Source of the DNA: an uncultured Butyricicoccus sp.
GTDB taxonomy: Bacteria; Bacillota; Clostridia; Oscillospirales; Butyricicoccaceae
Reading direction: 5' to 3'
Length of the DNA stretch: 64,000 nucleotides
Assembly: GCA_904420185.1 (NCBI GenBank)
Contig: CAJFUJ010000061.1
Coordinates: 53,017 to 117,016, forward strand
The stretch's first letter is position 1. Each line of letters begins with the position of its first letter. Of the stretch, positions 44,454 to 52,993 are shown piece after piece. The position numbers were made by a program, and so were the translations under genes. A model generated the notes under the pieces. That model had not been told where the DNA came from. It did no database searches and was given only the letters and a program-made list of their open reading frames with translations.

Positions 44454-45305
44454 TTATATTTCCGGTGTTTTACCGGCCGTATACCGGTTGCTCTCGCGTG
44501 ACAGCAAGGCAAGCAGCGCGAACAGCCATAAGCCGGATGCAAAAAAGCAGGCGTACCGCAGCAGGGTGTCGGTGGAAAAGGGGACCGACGAGCTGCCTGA
44601 AAGCAGCGCGATGGCTGCGCCGCCCACGCAGACGCCGCACAAAACCACCGACATCCCGGCCGAGAGGACAAACCGGCTGGGGCTCGCCGTCGAGTATAAA
44701 AAACCAGCCAACACATAAAACGCATAGGTCAGTGCAATGGCGGCCAGCAATTCAAAGGCATACAGCCCTAAAAAAGGCGAGGCGCCATTGTCTTTAAAGG
44801 TAATAATGAGATCAAAACAGGCCCAGAACATCGGGATAATCGTCAAGGATGCCGTCCCTTCAACGATTCGGTCGCGGCTGAGCGCAGACGCGATGCCAAT
44901 CATGCAGCAGCCGGTGAGGATAGCGAGCAGCCACAAAATGAGCAGGGGAACAAAACTCCAAATTGCGGTCATCACATTTTGCGAAACTGCCAGATACAGG
45001 CCAAACGCGCCCGAAGCAATCATCAAAATGCCGGAAATGACCGAAATCATTTTGAACCCCACGCTATCCCCGCCAAAAGCCTCTTCGAACAAGATGCCCC
45101 GCTGGGCGCGGAAGGATAGCGCAAAGGCGAGCAGTGCCACAACCGCGACGACGCATAGCGCGATCAAGCCGGTTTCGGCTGGGTCACCCTGGACAGGAAG
45201 CTGGGTATCGGGCTCATACCCATTGATCAAGTTGAGACCGCGCAGCACGGCGCCCACCAGTGCAAAAAGAGCGGTCAAAAATAAAATCAAAAATCGTTTC
45301 TTCAT
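44454..45305 (-). CDS. Multi-helix membrane protein, unknown function
   Basis: A 283-residue membrane protein with roughly eight hydrophobic segments (LILFLTALFALVGAVLRGL, TGLIALCVVAVVALLAFALS, and others). It shows no catalytic motif I recognise. The start at 45305 has GGAGGGAG upstream; the longer frame begins 9 codons earlier without a ribosome site. It precedes the MBOAT-SGNH pair on the same strand by 60 bp, so a link to envelope modification is possible but not shown. Confidence 0.65.
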   Translation of the reverse strand: MKKRFLILFLTALFALVGAVLRGLNLINGYEPDTQLPVQGDPAETGLIALCVVAVVALLAFALSFRAQRGILFEEAFGGDSVGFKMISVISGILMIASGAFGLYLAVSQNVMTAIWSFVPLLILWLLAILTGCCMIGIASALSRDRIVEGTASLTIIPMFWACFDLIITFKDNGASPFLGLYAFELLAAIALTYAFYVLAGFLYSTASPSRFVLSAGMSVVLCGVCVGGAAIALLSGSSSVPFSTDTLLRYACFFASGLWLFALLALLSRESNRYTAGKTPEI

Positions 45306-45432
45306 AGGGACTCCCTCCCAGAAAAGCGGCAAAACCTGCTGCTAAAATTCATAGATAAAAGTAGTATACCAAAATTTCTAAAAAAAATCGAGCGGCAACT
45401 CCGACAAAGCCCATAGCCCTTCGATACCGAAT

Positions 45433-45475
45433 TTTGGCGGACTTGCCGCGTTTGGCCGGCCGCGTTCGCCAAAAG
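45433..45475. repeat. GC-rich hairpin upstream of cyclophilin
   Basis: TTTTGGCG (45433-45440) pairs with CGCCAAAA (45468-45475) around a GC-rich inner region that can pair further. It lies in the 306-bp spacer between divergent genes. Its function is unclear. Otherwise the spacer holds the ppi promoter only. Confidence 0.5.
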
Positions 45476-45510
45476 TGGCTGTTAAGAAATGAAAAAAGCG
45501 CGTATTTGAC

Positions 45511-45539
45511 TTGTAACCGGGCAAAAGCTTTGCTAAAAT
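45511..45539 (+). promoter_or_regulatory. Promoter of the cyclophilin gene
   Basis: TTGTAA (45511-45516), 17-bp spacer, TAAAAT (45534-45539). Confidence 0.6.
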
Positions 45540-45611
45540 ATACTGTAGAAACGCCGGACGTATCCGGCAGATCTACGGAAATCTATTTTGAGGTATAGGA
45601 GTGTAAGATAT

Positions 45612-46130
45612 ATGGCAAATCCAATCGTGACCATTGAGCTGGAAAACGGCAAGTGCATCAAGGCCGAGCTGTATCCGGAAATTGCGCCGAATACGGTTAA
45701 CAATTTCATCGCCCTGGCAAATAAGGGCTTTTACGACGGCCTGATCTTCCACCGGGTCATCCCGGGCTTTATGATCCAGGGCGGCGATCCGGAAGGAACC
45801 GGCATGGGCGGCCCGGGTTATGAGATCCGCGGTGAATTTACAGCCAACGGCTTCCAAAATGACCTGAACCACACGCGCGGCGTTTTGTCCATGGCGCGCA
45901 CCATGGACCCCAACTCGGCTGGTTCGCAGTTCTTCATCATGACCGAGGATTCTCCCCACCTGGACGGCCAGTACGCCTCCTTTGGCATGGTCATCGAGGG
46001 CATGGATGCGGCCGATGAAATTGTCAACACCCCGCGCGATTGGCACGACCGCCCGCGTAAAGAACAAAAAATGAAAAAAGTCACGGTGGAAACCTTCGGG
46101 GTCGAGTATCCGGAGCCGGAAAAGGCCTAA
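45612..46130 (+). CDS. Cyclophilin-type peptidyl-prolyl cis-trans isomerase
   Basis: A 172-residue cytosolic prolyl isomerase. The active-site motif is FHRVIPGFMIQGGDPEGTG (catalytic Arg), followed by GSQFFIMT near 100 and YASFGMVIEGMD. No signal peptide is present, so it acts in the cytoplasm. The ATG at 45612 has TAGGAGTG upstream. It is followed by the GDPD-fold gene, 35 bp downstream, in an apparent operon. Confidence 0.95.
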   Translation: MANPIVTIELENGKCIKAELYPEIAPNTVNNFIALANKGFYDGLIFHRVIPGFMIQGGDPEGTGMGGPGYEIRGEFTANGFQNDLNHTRGVLSMARTMDPNSAGSQFFIMTEDSPHLDGQYASFGMVIEGMDAADEIVNTPRDWHDRPRKEQKMKKVTVETFGVEYPEPEKA

Positions 46131-46165
46131 ACAATGCAAAAAATGGGGAAGAGGGGCGCTTGCGC

Positions 46166-46885
46166 ATGATGCAGTATACCAACCGAGACCAATTTATTCT
46201 ATCTGCGCCTGGCTGCATGTACACCGACCCGGACAGCCTGGAGTCGATCATGGCGGGCCACGAAAACGGCGCGAACGGGTGCATTTTGCCGCTGGATATG
46301 ACCAAAGATGGGATTGCAGTGCTTTGCACCCACGGCGGCTTTCGCAGCGCGGATGGGGTCTTTCACGCGGTTGGAGAGGCGGATTATGTCGAGCTTCGCC
46401 GCTGTTTTCCAAAGATTGTCGCTGTGGGGCAGGCGGTTGAACTGGCCAAATCGTGCGCAGCTAAAATCTGCGTGGATTTGAAAAATCCCCATGTATGTCC
46501 ACAGGTCAAAATCGCCTTGAGCCATGCCGACTATCTGGACAACGCCTATTTCGGCGGCCTGAATGTGGCAGATGCCGCACAGACCGCAAGGAAACATCCG
46601 GCGCTGCACATCATGGGCGATCTGCCCAGCCAACCGGCCGACCCAATTGCACTGGTGCGCGCAGCCCAGGAAAATGGCCTGTTCGGTTTGCGTGGTCCGG
46701 CAGAATATCTGTCGCCTGCGCTTTGTCAGGAGGCGCTGCGCTGCGGCCTGTTCCTCGCCTCGACCGAAACAACCGACGGGGAAAAGCTCGAGCGGATGTT
46801 TGCGCAAGGGGTCAACTTTATCGAAACCGCACGGCCCGATTTGGCCCGCGTCTTGCAGCCGCAGGGGGCGGATGACAACGGGTAA
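46166..46885 (+). CDS. GDPD-fold protein with degenerate active site
   Basis: A 239-residue TIM-barrel protein. The stretch ENGANGCILPLDMTKDGIAV aligns with the GADGIELDVQLTKDG core of glycerophosphodiester phosphodiesterases, and CTHGG with the catalytic VxHD. However, the first catalytic HRG motif is replaced by SAPGCMY, the ExD metal pair is PLD, and HD is HGG. It is therefore probably not a normal GDPD enzyme. The start at 46166 has GAGGGG upstream. It ends at a terminator. Confidence 0.65.
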   Translation: MMQYTNRDQFILSAPGCMYTDPDSLESIMAGHENGANGCILPLDMTKDGIAVLCTHGGFRSADGVFHAVGEADYVELRRCFPKIVAVGQAVELAKSCAAKICVDLKNPHVCPQVKIALSHADYLDNAYFGGLNVADAAQTARKHPALHIMGDLPSQPADPIALVRAAQENGLFGLRGPAEYLSPALCQEALRCGLFLASTETTDGEKLERMFAQGVNFIETARPDLARVLQPQGADDNG

Positions 46886-46898
46886 ACGTACGCCGCAA

Positions 46899-46929
46899 GC
46901 CGCGACCGGGATGCGTCGCGGCTTTTTTT
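46899..46929 (+). terminator. Terminator after the GDPD-fold gene
   Basis: GCCGCGAC (46899-46906) pairs with GTCGCGGC (46915-46922), followed by seven T. Confidence 0.92.
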
Positions 46930-46969
46930 ATTCGGGCGCTCGGCGCCTTTGTGAAAGGATACGATTTGT

Positions 46970-48856
46970 TTGGCTGATATCACTGTACAAAATTTAACCA
47001 AATACTATGGCGACCGGCTGATTTTATCCGATATCTCCTTTGACATCCAGCCCGGAGAAAAGGTCGCCATTTTGGGCCCCAACGGCGCGGGCAAAACCAC
47101 CCTGCTGCACATCTTGGCCGGCCGGCTGCCATATGACGGAGGGGTGGCCGCGATTGGCGCTGGACGCGCGGTGGGCATGATCGACCAGATGCCCGACTAC
47201 CCGGCGGATATGACGGTGGAGGATGTGCTGCGGTCGGCCTTCCGTGACGCGCGCGCCATCCAGGAGCAAATGCGCCAGGTGGAGGACCAGATGGCCCAGC
47301 ATCCCGAGGACGGGGAGCTGCTCCACCGGTATGGCGTCTTACAGCAAAAATTGGACGCCTTGGGCGGCTATAACCGTGATTACGAGATCGATAAGGTGTG
47401 CAATGGCCTGGACATCCCGCCGTCCCGCCGGGCGCAGCCCTTCGCACAGCTGTCGGGCGGCGAAAAAACCCGGGTGAACCTGGCGCGGATTATTTTGGAG
47501 CAGACCGACATTTTGCTGCTCGACGAGCCGACCAACCACCTGGATATGGATGCCGTGCGCTGGCTGGGCGATTATCTGGACAGCTATCCTGGGACCGTGG
47601 TGACCGTGTCGCACGACCGCTATTTCCTGGACCAGTGTTGCGAACGCATCATCGAGGTGCACGACCATACGGTCGAATTCTATGCGGGCTCCTACTCCTA
47701 CTACGCGGTCGAACGCGAACGCCGCTACGAACAGCAGCTGCGCGAACACGAAAACCAAATGGCGGAGAAAAAGCGGCTGGAAGGGGTGGCGCGCATCATG
47801 CACGAGCATGGAACCGAGCACCTGGCCAAACGGGCGGCTTCGATCGAAAAGCGCATCGCGCGCATGAAGGTCACCGACCGCCCCCGCCGGGAAAAGAAAA
47901 TGCAGGTTTCCTTTGGTGACCCCAACTATGAAACCGAAGAGGTCCTCAAGGTGCGGGGGATCACAAAAAGCTACAACGGCCGGGCCATCCTACAAGACAT
48001 GACCTTTAACATCCGCAACGGCGAGCGGGTAGCCATCTTGGGCGACAATGGCGCGGGTAAAACCACCCTGCTCAAGATCCTGCTTGGCCTGGAGCCGGCC
48101 GACGAGGGCACGGTCAAAAAAGGCGTGGGCCTGCGCCCGGCCTATCTGCCGCAGCTGGTCCACTTTGACAACGAAAACCGCAACCTGATCGATACACTCA
48201 TCTACGACAAGAACGTCACCATGCAGACCGCCCGCAACCGCTTGGGCGCCTTCAAGTTTTCGGGTGAGGACCAGTACAAGTTGGTCAAAACGCTGTCGGG
48301 CGGCGAAAAGAGCCGGCTAAGGCTGTGTGAACTCATGTACGACCCGCTCAACATGCTCATCCTGGACGAGCCGACCAACCACCTGGATCTCTTGAGCCGG
48401 GAATGGATCGAGGAGGCGGTTGAGGCGTTCACAGGCACGCTGTTGTTCGTATCGCACGACCGGTACTTTGTCGAGCGGTTCGCTACCCGGGTACTCTATT
48501 TGGAAAACGGCAACTACTTGGATTATACCGGCACATACAGCCAGTTTTTGGACTACCGGGAACGGGTGCGGGCCCAGCAAACCATCAGCGCGCCGCAAGC
48601 GCCCAAGCAAAAGGCCAGCAAGCCGCAAAAGCCCAAGGGCGGCACCAAAAACATCAGCAAGCGCCTGGCAGTTTTGGAGCGCGAGATCACCCAGCTGGAA
48701 GCCCACCTGGCTGAGTTGGACAGCCGGATCAACCGCAATGCAGCGGACCCGGAAAAGCTGATGGGTCTGCTGGAAGAAAAGGACCAGGCCGATGCAACAC
48801 TGCTGGAAAAAATGGAAGAGTGGGAGCGTATGAGCGAGGAGTTGGAAGGCGAATGA
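46970..48856 (+). CDS. ABC-F family ribosome-associated ATPase
   Basis: A 628-residue protein with two ABC ATPase domains and no membrane segment. Walker A motifs: GPNGAGKTTLL and GDNGAGKTTLL; signatures LSGGEKTRVNLA and LSGGEKSRLRLC; Walker B LLDEPTNHLD twice. The linker between domains carries the P-site tRNA interaction region (HEHGTEHLAKRAAS), and the C-terminus is a coiled coil (LAVLEREITQLEAHLAELDS). ABC-F proteins bind the ribosomal E site and assist stalled translation or protect from antibiotics; this YdiF/Uup-like form is not assignable to a resistance type. The TTG start has AAAGGAT upstream. Confidence 0.93.
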   Translation: MADITVQNLTKYYGDRLILSDISFDIQPGEKVAILGPNGAGKTTLLHILAGRLPYDGGVAAIGAGRAVGMIDQMPDYPADMTVEDVLRSAFRDARAIQEQMRQVEDQMAQHPEDGELLHRYGVLQQKLDALGGYNRDYEIDKVCNGLDIPPSRRAQPFAQLSGGEKTRVNLARIILEQTDILLLDEPTNHLDMDAVRWLGDYLDSYPGTVVTVSHDRYFLDQCCERIIEVHDHTVEFYAGSYSYYAVERERRYEQQLREHENQMAEKKRLEGVARIMHEHGTEHLAKRAASIEKRIARMKVTDRPRREKKMQVSFGDPNYETEEVLKVRGITKSYNGRAILQDMTFNIRNGERVAILGDNGAGKTTLLKILLGLEPADEGTVKKGVGLRPAYLPQLVHFDNENRNLIDTLIYDKNVTMQTARNRLGAFKFSGEDQYKLVKTLSGGEKSRLRLCELMYDPLNMLILDEPTNHLDLLSREWIEEAVEAFTGTLLFVSHDRYFVERFATRVLYLENGNYLDYTGTYSQFLDYRERVRAQQTISAPQAPKQKASKPQKPKGGTKNISKRLAVLEREITQLEAHLAELDSRINRNAADPEKLMGLLEEKDQADATLLEKMEEWERMSEELEGE

Positions 48857-49608
48857 AAACGCTGGAAATCAAACTGTGGGCGCTGCTGGCTATCCTCTTT
48901 GCCGGATTGGGCGGCGCGTGCCTGACCTGGGCACCCATCCGGTTTGGCGCGGCGTTCTTGGGCGCGTTGGCGGTGGGCTGCGCAGGTGAGGCGTGTATGG
49001 TATCATTTTCCGGGAAATATCCGGCCTGCCGCAATATTGCCCGGCTCGGGCGGGTGCTGTTTGGAATATTCTTGGTTTCCTTTGCCGCCATACAGGGGTT
49101 GATCGTCTCGGGCGAATACACGGATGAAGAGGTGTATGAGGCCGAGTATGTGCTGGTGCTGGGCGCGCATATCTATCCCGACCGCCCTTCGGCTGCGTTG
49201 CAAAGCCGGCTCGACACCGCCTATACGCTGCTCGAACAAAACCCGCAGGCCAAGCTGGTGCTATGCGGTGGCCAAGGGCCGGATGAAAACATGCCGGAAG
49301 CCCACATGATGCGCGATTATCTGCTCGAAAAGGGCGCGCCAGCGCACAGTCTGCTGATCGAGGACCGCTCAAACAACACCATCCAGAATATCGAAAATGC
49401 CAAGGCCCAGTTCCAGCTGGAGGGGCAAAAGACTGCGGTCATCACCAATGAGTTTCATCTGGCACGCGCCCGCCGCTTGATGGCCCAGGCCGGGCTGGAA
49501 ACTGCGGGGATGCCTGCACCGACACCCTATTGGACACTGCGCGCGGTCAGCCATCTGCGGGAATATTGCTCTACCCTAGGGCTGATCGTCACAGGACGGT
49601 ATTTTTGA
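48853..49608 (+). CDS. YdcF/ElyC-family (DUF218) membrane protein
   Basis: A 251-residue protein with three N-terminal hydrophobic helices followed by the YdcF-type domain: EYVLVLGAHIYPDRPSAALQ, LVLCGGQGPDENMPEA, IEDRSNNTIQNIENAK and VITNEFHLARARRLM. These proteins are linked to envelope carrier-lipid or cyclic metabolite processes. The ATG overlaps the ABC-F stop (ATGA), which makes coupled translation likely. The start at 48853 is preferred over 48820 because the earlier frame lies within the ABC-F gene. Confidence 0.85.
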   Translation: MKTLEIKLWALLAILFAGLGGACLTWAPIRFGAAFLGALAVGCAGEACMVSFSGKYPACRNIARLGRVLFGIFLVSFAAIQGLIVSGEYTDEEVYEAEYVLVLGAHIYPDRPSAALQSRLDTAYTLLEQNPQAKLVLCGGQGPDENMPEAHMMRDYLLEKGAPAHSLLIEDRSNNTIQNIENAKAQFQLEGQKTAVITNEFHLARARRLMAQAGLETAGMPAPTPYWTLRAVSHLREYCSTLGLIVTGRYF

Positions 49609-49675
49609 TGTTTGCCAAAATTGGGAGGAAGGCGCTGGACAGGCTACCCTTCCTCCTTTCCATGGGAGGTTTTTT

Positions 49676-52600
49676 ATGAAGATCGCCGATTTGCACATCC
49701 ATTCGCGGTACTCCCGCGCGACCAGCCGCGATGGGACGGCGCCACAATTGGATTTTTGGGCGCGGCAAAAGGGCATCGCGATCCTGGGAACCGGGGATTT
49801 TACCCATCCCGCGTGGTGCGCCGAGCTGCGGGATGCCCTGGTCCCGGCCGAAGAGGGGATGTATACTCTGCGGCCCTCGCTGCGCCTGCCGGGCGCACTC
49901 TCAGGCGAGACGCCGCGCTTTGTCATTTCCGGGGAAATCAGCTCCATTTACAAAAAGGACGGAAAGGTCCGTAAGGTGCACAACCTGATCCTGTTGCCTG
50001 GGCTGGAGCAAGCCGAAACGCTGTCCAAGCGGCTGGAGGCGATCGGCAATCTGCACGCCGACGGCCGCCCCATTTTGGGTCTGGACTGCCGCGATCTGCT
50101 GGAGATCACGCTGGAAGCCTGCCCGGACGCGGTGTTCATCCCGGCGCATATCTGGACGCCGCATTTTTCGGTGTTCGGCATGGCCACAGGGTTCCAAACG
50201 CTGGACGAATGCTTTGGCGACCTGACCGGCCACATCCATGCGCTGGAAACCGGCCTGTCGTCTGACCCGGATATGAATGCCCGGGTGTCCATGCTGGACC
50301 GGTACACACTGGTTTCCAATTCGGACGCCCATTCGCCGCAAAAGCTGGGGCGGGAGGCCAATTTGCTGCAAATCGACTGGGGTTATCACGCGCTGGCCGA
50401 TGCGCTGGAGGGCCGGAATCCGGTGGGCTTTGCGGGGACGGTCGAGTTTTTCCCCGAGGAGGGTAAGTACCATTTGGACGGACATCGGGCGTGCGGCGTG
50501 TGTCTGACGCCAGCCGAAACGGTGGCCTGCGGGTTCCGCTGCCCGGTGTGCGGCGGCAAGTTGACCGTGGGCGTCGAGCACCGGGTGGAGGACCTGGCCG
50601 ACCGGCCGGCAGGTGCAAAGCGGCCGCTGCCGTTTGAAAGCCTGGCGCCCCTGCCCGAGGTGATTGCGGCATCGACCGGCCTGTCCGCGGCTTCACTGCG
50701 GGTGCAGCGGCAATACCTCGATCTGCTGCGCCAACTCGGGCCGGAGTTCTATATTTTGCGGCAAGCGCCGCTGGATGCAGTCGGTCGGGTAGCCGGCAAG
50801 GGGGTACAGGAGGGCTTGCGCCGGCTGCGCGCCGGCCAGGTGGTGCGTAAGCCGGGCTTTGACGGGCAGTATGGCGTGATTTCGCTTTTCTCCCGCCAAG
50901 AGCTGGATACCTTCAGCGGGCAGGTCAGCCTGTTTGGCCCGGCCGAGCCGTTGCAACCGGGCGCGGCAAAACCGGGAAAGGGCAGGCAGCCCGCCGCGCC
51001 GGCCAGACAGGCCCCCGCCCCGGTGCCCGCTGACGGCCTGAACGAAGAGCAGCAGGCCGCAGCGCACAGCATCGCACGGGTGACCGCGGTTTCGGCCGGG
51101 CCTGGTACCGGCAAAACCCAGACCCTGGCTGCCCGCATCGAGTATATGCTGGATACATTGCACATCCCGGCCAGCCGTCTCATGGCTGTGACCTTCACCA
51201 GCCAGGCCGCCGAGGGCCTGAAAGCCCGATTGGCCCAGGCGCTGGGTGGCAAAAAGGCGATTCGGGGGCTGACCGTCGGCACCTTCCACTCGATCGCACT
51301 GGCCCGGCGAACGGCGCGCGGCCAGTCCGGCCGGCTGCTGACGCCCGAACAAGCGCGGTCCTTCGCCGAACAGGCTGCCCGTGAGAGCGGCTGGAAGGGG
51401 ACGCCAGATGGCTTTTTACAGGCGGTATCAGCCCTGAAAAACGGTATGGAGGAAAGCCGTGCCGGATTGGCGCACGAGCAGATGGCTGTGTACGATTGGA
51501 AGTTGCAAGCGGCCGGGGCGGTGGATTTTGACGACCTGCTGCTTGATGAACTGGAAGCCTGCCGGCAGGACGGCAAAAAGCCCAAGGTGTGCCATGTGCT
51601 GGTGGATGAATTCCAGGACGTGAGTGATGTGCAATATTGCTTGTCCCGTGCCTGGAGCCGGAACGGCACGCTGTTTGTCATCGGCGACCCCGACCAAGCG
51701 ATCTACGGCTTCCGCGGCGCATCGGCCGGGTGCTTTGACCGCCTGGCCGCAGAGGAACCCGGCCTATATACAGTGCGGCTGGTGAAAAATTACCGGGCAG
51801 CCCCTGAGATTTTGCGCTGCGCCCAGCCGGTCATCGCCCACAACCCGGGCGGCGAACGGCCGCTCCAAGCCATGCGCCCCAAGGGCGGCAGCGTGCGGTT
51901 GGTCCATACCCGTAGCGCCGGGGATGAAGCCTCCTTCCTGGCACGCGATATCGCGGATATGGTAGGCGGCGTGGATATGCTGGCCGCCGGACGGCATGGC
52001 GCGTCCACTGCTCGCCGCAGCTTTGGCGAAATTGCCGTGCTGTGCCGTACCAGGCGGCAGCTGGAGCGGATCGAGCGTACCCTGGGCCGGGCAGGTATCC
52101 CCTGCGCTGTGGCTGGGCGGGGAGACTACTTGCAGGCAACCTGTGTGCAAGGGGCGCTGGGCTTTTTGCGGTTCTTGCAGCACCCGGCCGATACGCTGTC
52201 GCTGCGCACGGCTTTGCGCGCGGTGTGGGCGGTGCCGGCCGACCGGATCGACGGCTTTGCCGCCTGCTATGCGGACGCCCCCGACGGCCTTTCGGCCCAA
52301 GAATTGCTGGCACGCAGCGAGATATATGCTACGGACGGGCATTTGCGCCTGGTGCGCGAACAGATGCAGGTGCTGCTGCCCGCATGGCAAAAAGGCAAAC
52401 CGGTGGGCCTGCTGGAACAGTGGGCAACACACTATGGGCTGGAGGAGGACCCGGACTTTTCCCGGCTGCTCCAGCTGGCGGCGTTTTATAAAGACCTGCC
52501 TGCCCTGCTGGACGGTGTATTGTTGGGCGCGGAGGGCGATTTGGTGCGCAGGAACGCGCAGAAATATGCGGCTGGGACCGTGACCCTGTCCACCCTGCAC

Positions 52601-52858
52601 GGCGCCAAGGGACTGGAATTTGGCGCGGTTTATCTGTGCGGTTTAACCCAGGGAGTAACGCCGCTGGAAGGCGGCAGCCGTCCAACCGATCTGGAAGAGG
52701 AAAGGCGGCTGTTCTATGTGGGCATGACCCGGGCGCGGGATGCGCTGGTTTTGGTGGCGCAGACCCCGCCCTCCCCGTTTTTAGGTGAAATCCCGGCCGG
52801 TACCTATGCCGAGGAAAAGGGAAGGCCAGAACAGGCGGTGCAATTGCGGTTGTTTTGA
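49676..52858 (+). CDS. PHP-domain/UvrD-like helicase fusion
   Basis: A 1060-residue protein. Residues 1-260 are a PHP metal-dependent domain (IADLHIHSRYSR, GTGDFTH, PAHIWTPHFSVFG, NSDAHSPQKLG). A zinc finger follows (CGVC near 274, CPVCGG near 288), then a linker that ends near residue 455. Residues 460-1060 are a UvrD/Rep superfamily 1A helicase: Walker A GPGTGKT near 478, VDEFQDVSD near 643, GDPDQAIYGFRG, TLSTLHGAKGLEF and YVGMTRARDAL. The PHP part matches the TIGR00375-type proteins that are often separate. The fusion suggests nuclease-coupled DNA unwinding in repair. Ribosome site GGGAGG. Confidence 0.9.
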   Translation: MKIADLHIHSRYSRATSRDGTAPQLDFWARQKGIAILGTGDFTHPAWCAELRDALVPAEEGMYTLRPSLRLPGALSGETPRFVISGEISSIYKKDGKVRKVHNLILLPGLEQAETLSKRLEAIGNLHADGRPILGLDCRDLLEITLEACPDAVFIPAHIWTPHFSVFGMATGFQTLDECFGDLTGHIHALETGLSSDPDMNARVSMLDRYTLVSNSDAHSPQKLGREANLLQIDWGYHALADALEGRNPVGFAGTVEFFPEEGKYHLDGHRACGVCLTPAETVACGFRCPVCGGKLTVGVEHRVEDLADRPAGAKRPLPFESLAPLPEVIAASTGLSAASLRVQRQYLDLLRQLGPEFYILRQAPLDAVGRVAGKGVQEGLRRLRAGQVVRKPGFDGQYGVISLFSRQELDTFSGQVSLFGPAEPLQPGAAKPGKGRQPAAPARQAPAPVPADGLNEEQQAAAHSIARVTAVSAGPGTGKTQTLAARIEYMLDTLHIPASRLMAVTFTSQAAEGLKARLAQALGGKKAIRGLTVGTFHSIALARRTARGQSGRLLTPEQARSFAEQAARESGWKGTPDGFLQAVSALKNGMEESRAGLAHEQMAVYDWKLQAAGAVDFDDLLLDELEACRQDGKKPKVCHVLVDEFQDVSDVQYCLSRAWSRNGTLFVIGDPDQAIYGFRGASAGCFDRLAAEEPGLYTVRLVKNYRAAPEILRCAQPVIAHNPGGERPLQAMRPKGGSVRLVHTRSAGDEASFLARDIADMVGGVDMLAAGRHGASTARRSFGEIAVLCRTRRQLERIERTLGRAGIPCAVAGRGDYLQATCVQGALGFLRFLQHPADTLSLRTALRAVWAVPADRIDGFAACYADAPDGLSAQELLARSEIYATDGHLRLVREQMQVLLPAWQKGKPVGLLEQWATHYGLEEDPDFSRLLQLAAFYKDLPALLDGVLLGAEGDLVRRNAQKYAAGTVTLSTLHGAKGLEFGAVYLCGLTQGVTPLEGGSRPTDLEEERRLFYVGMTRARDALVLVAQTPPSPFLGEIPAGTYAEEKGRPEQAVQLRLF

Positions 52859-52878
52859 AGCCGTTACAAATCCTGCCG

Positions 52879-52889
52879 GAGAGAAATAA
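52879..52889 (+). promoter_or_regulatory. Shared 11-mer upstream of the BTAD regulator
   Basis: GAGAGAAATAA occurs here and again at 54307-54317 upstream of the efflux operon. It is a candidate binding site for a common regulator. Confidence 0.35.
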
Positions 52890-52917
52890 CAAAAATTAGC
52901 CGATTTTGATAAGTAGG

Positions 52918-52946
52918 TTGAAGTTTTTGATAATTTAATTTATACT
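52918..52946 (+). promoter_or_regulatory. Promoter of the BTAD regulator gene
   Basis: TTGAAG (52918-52923), 17-bp spacer, TATACT (52941-52946). Confidence 0.7.
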
Positions 52947-52993
52947 TAGGACAATTAAGGTTATTCACATATATGCCTGCGGAGGAGAGGGAT

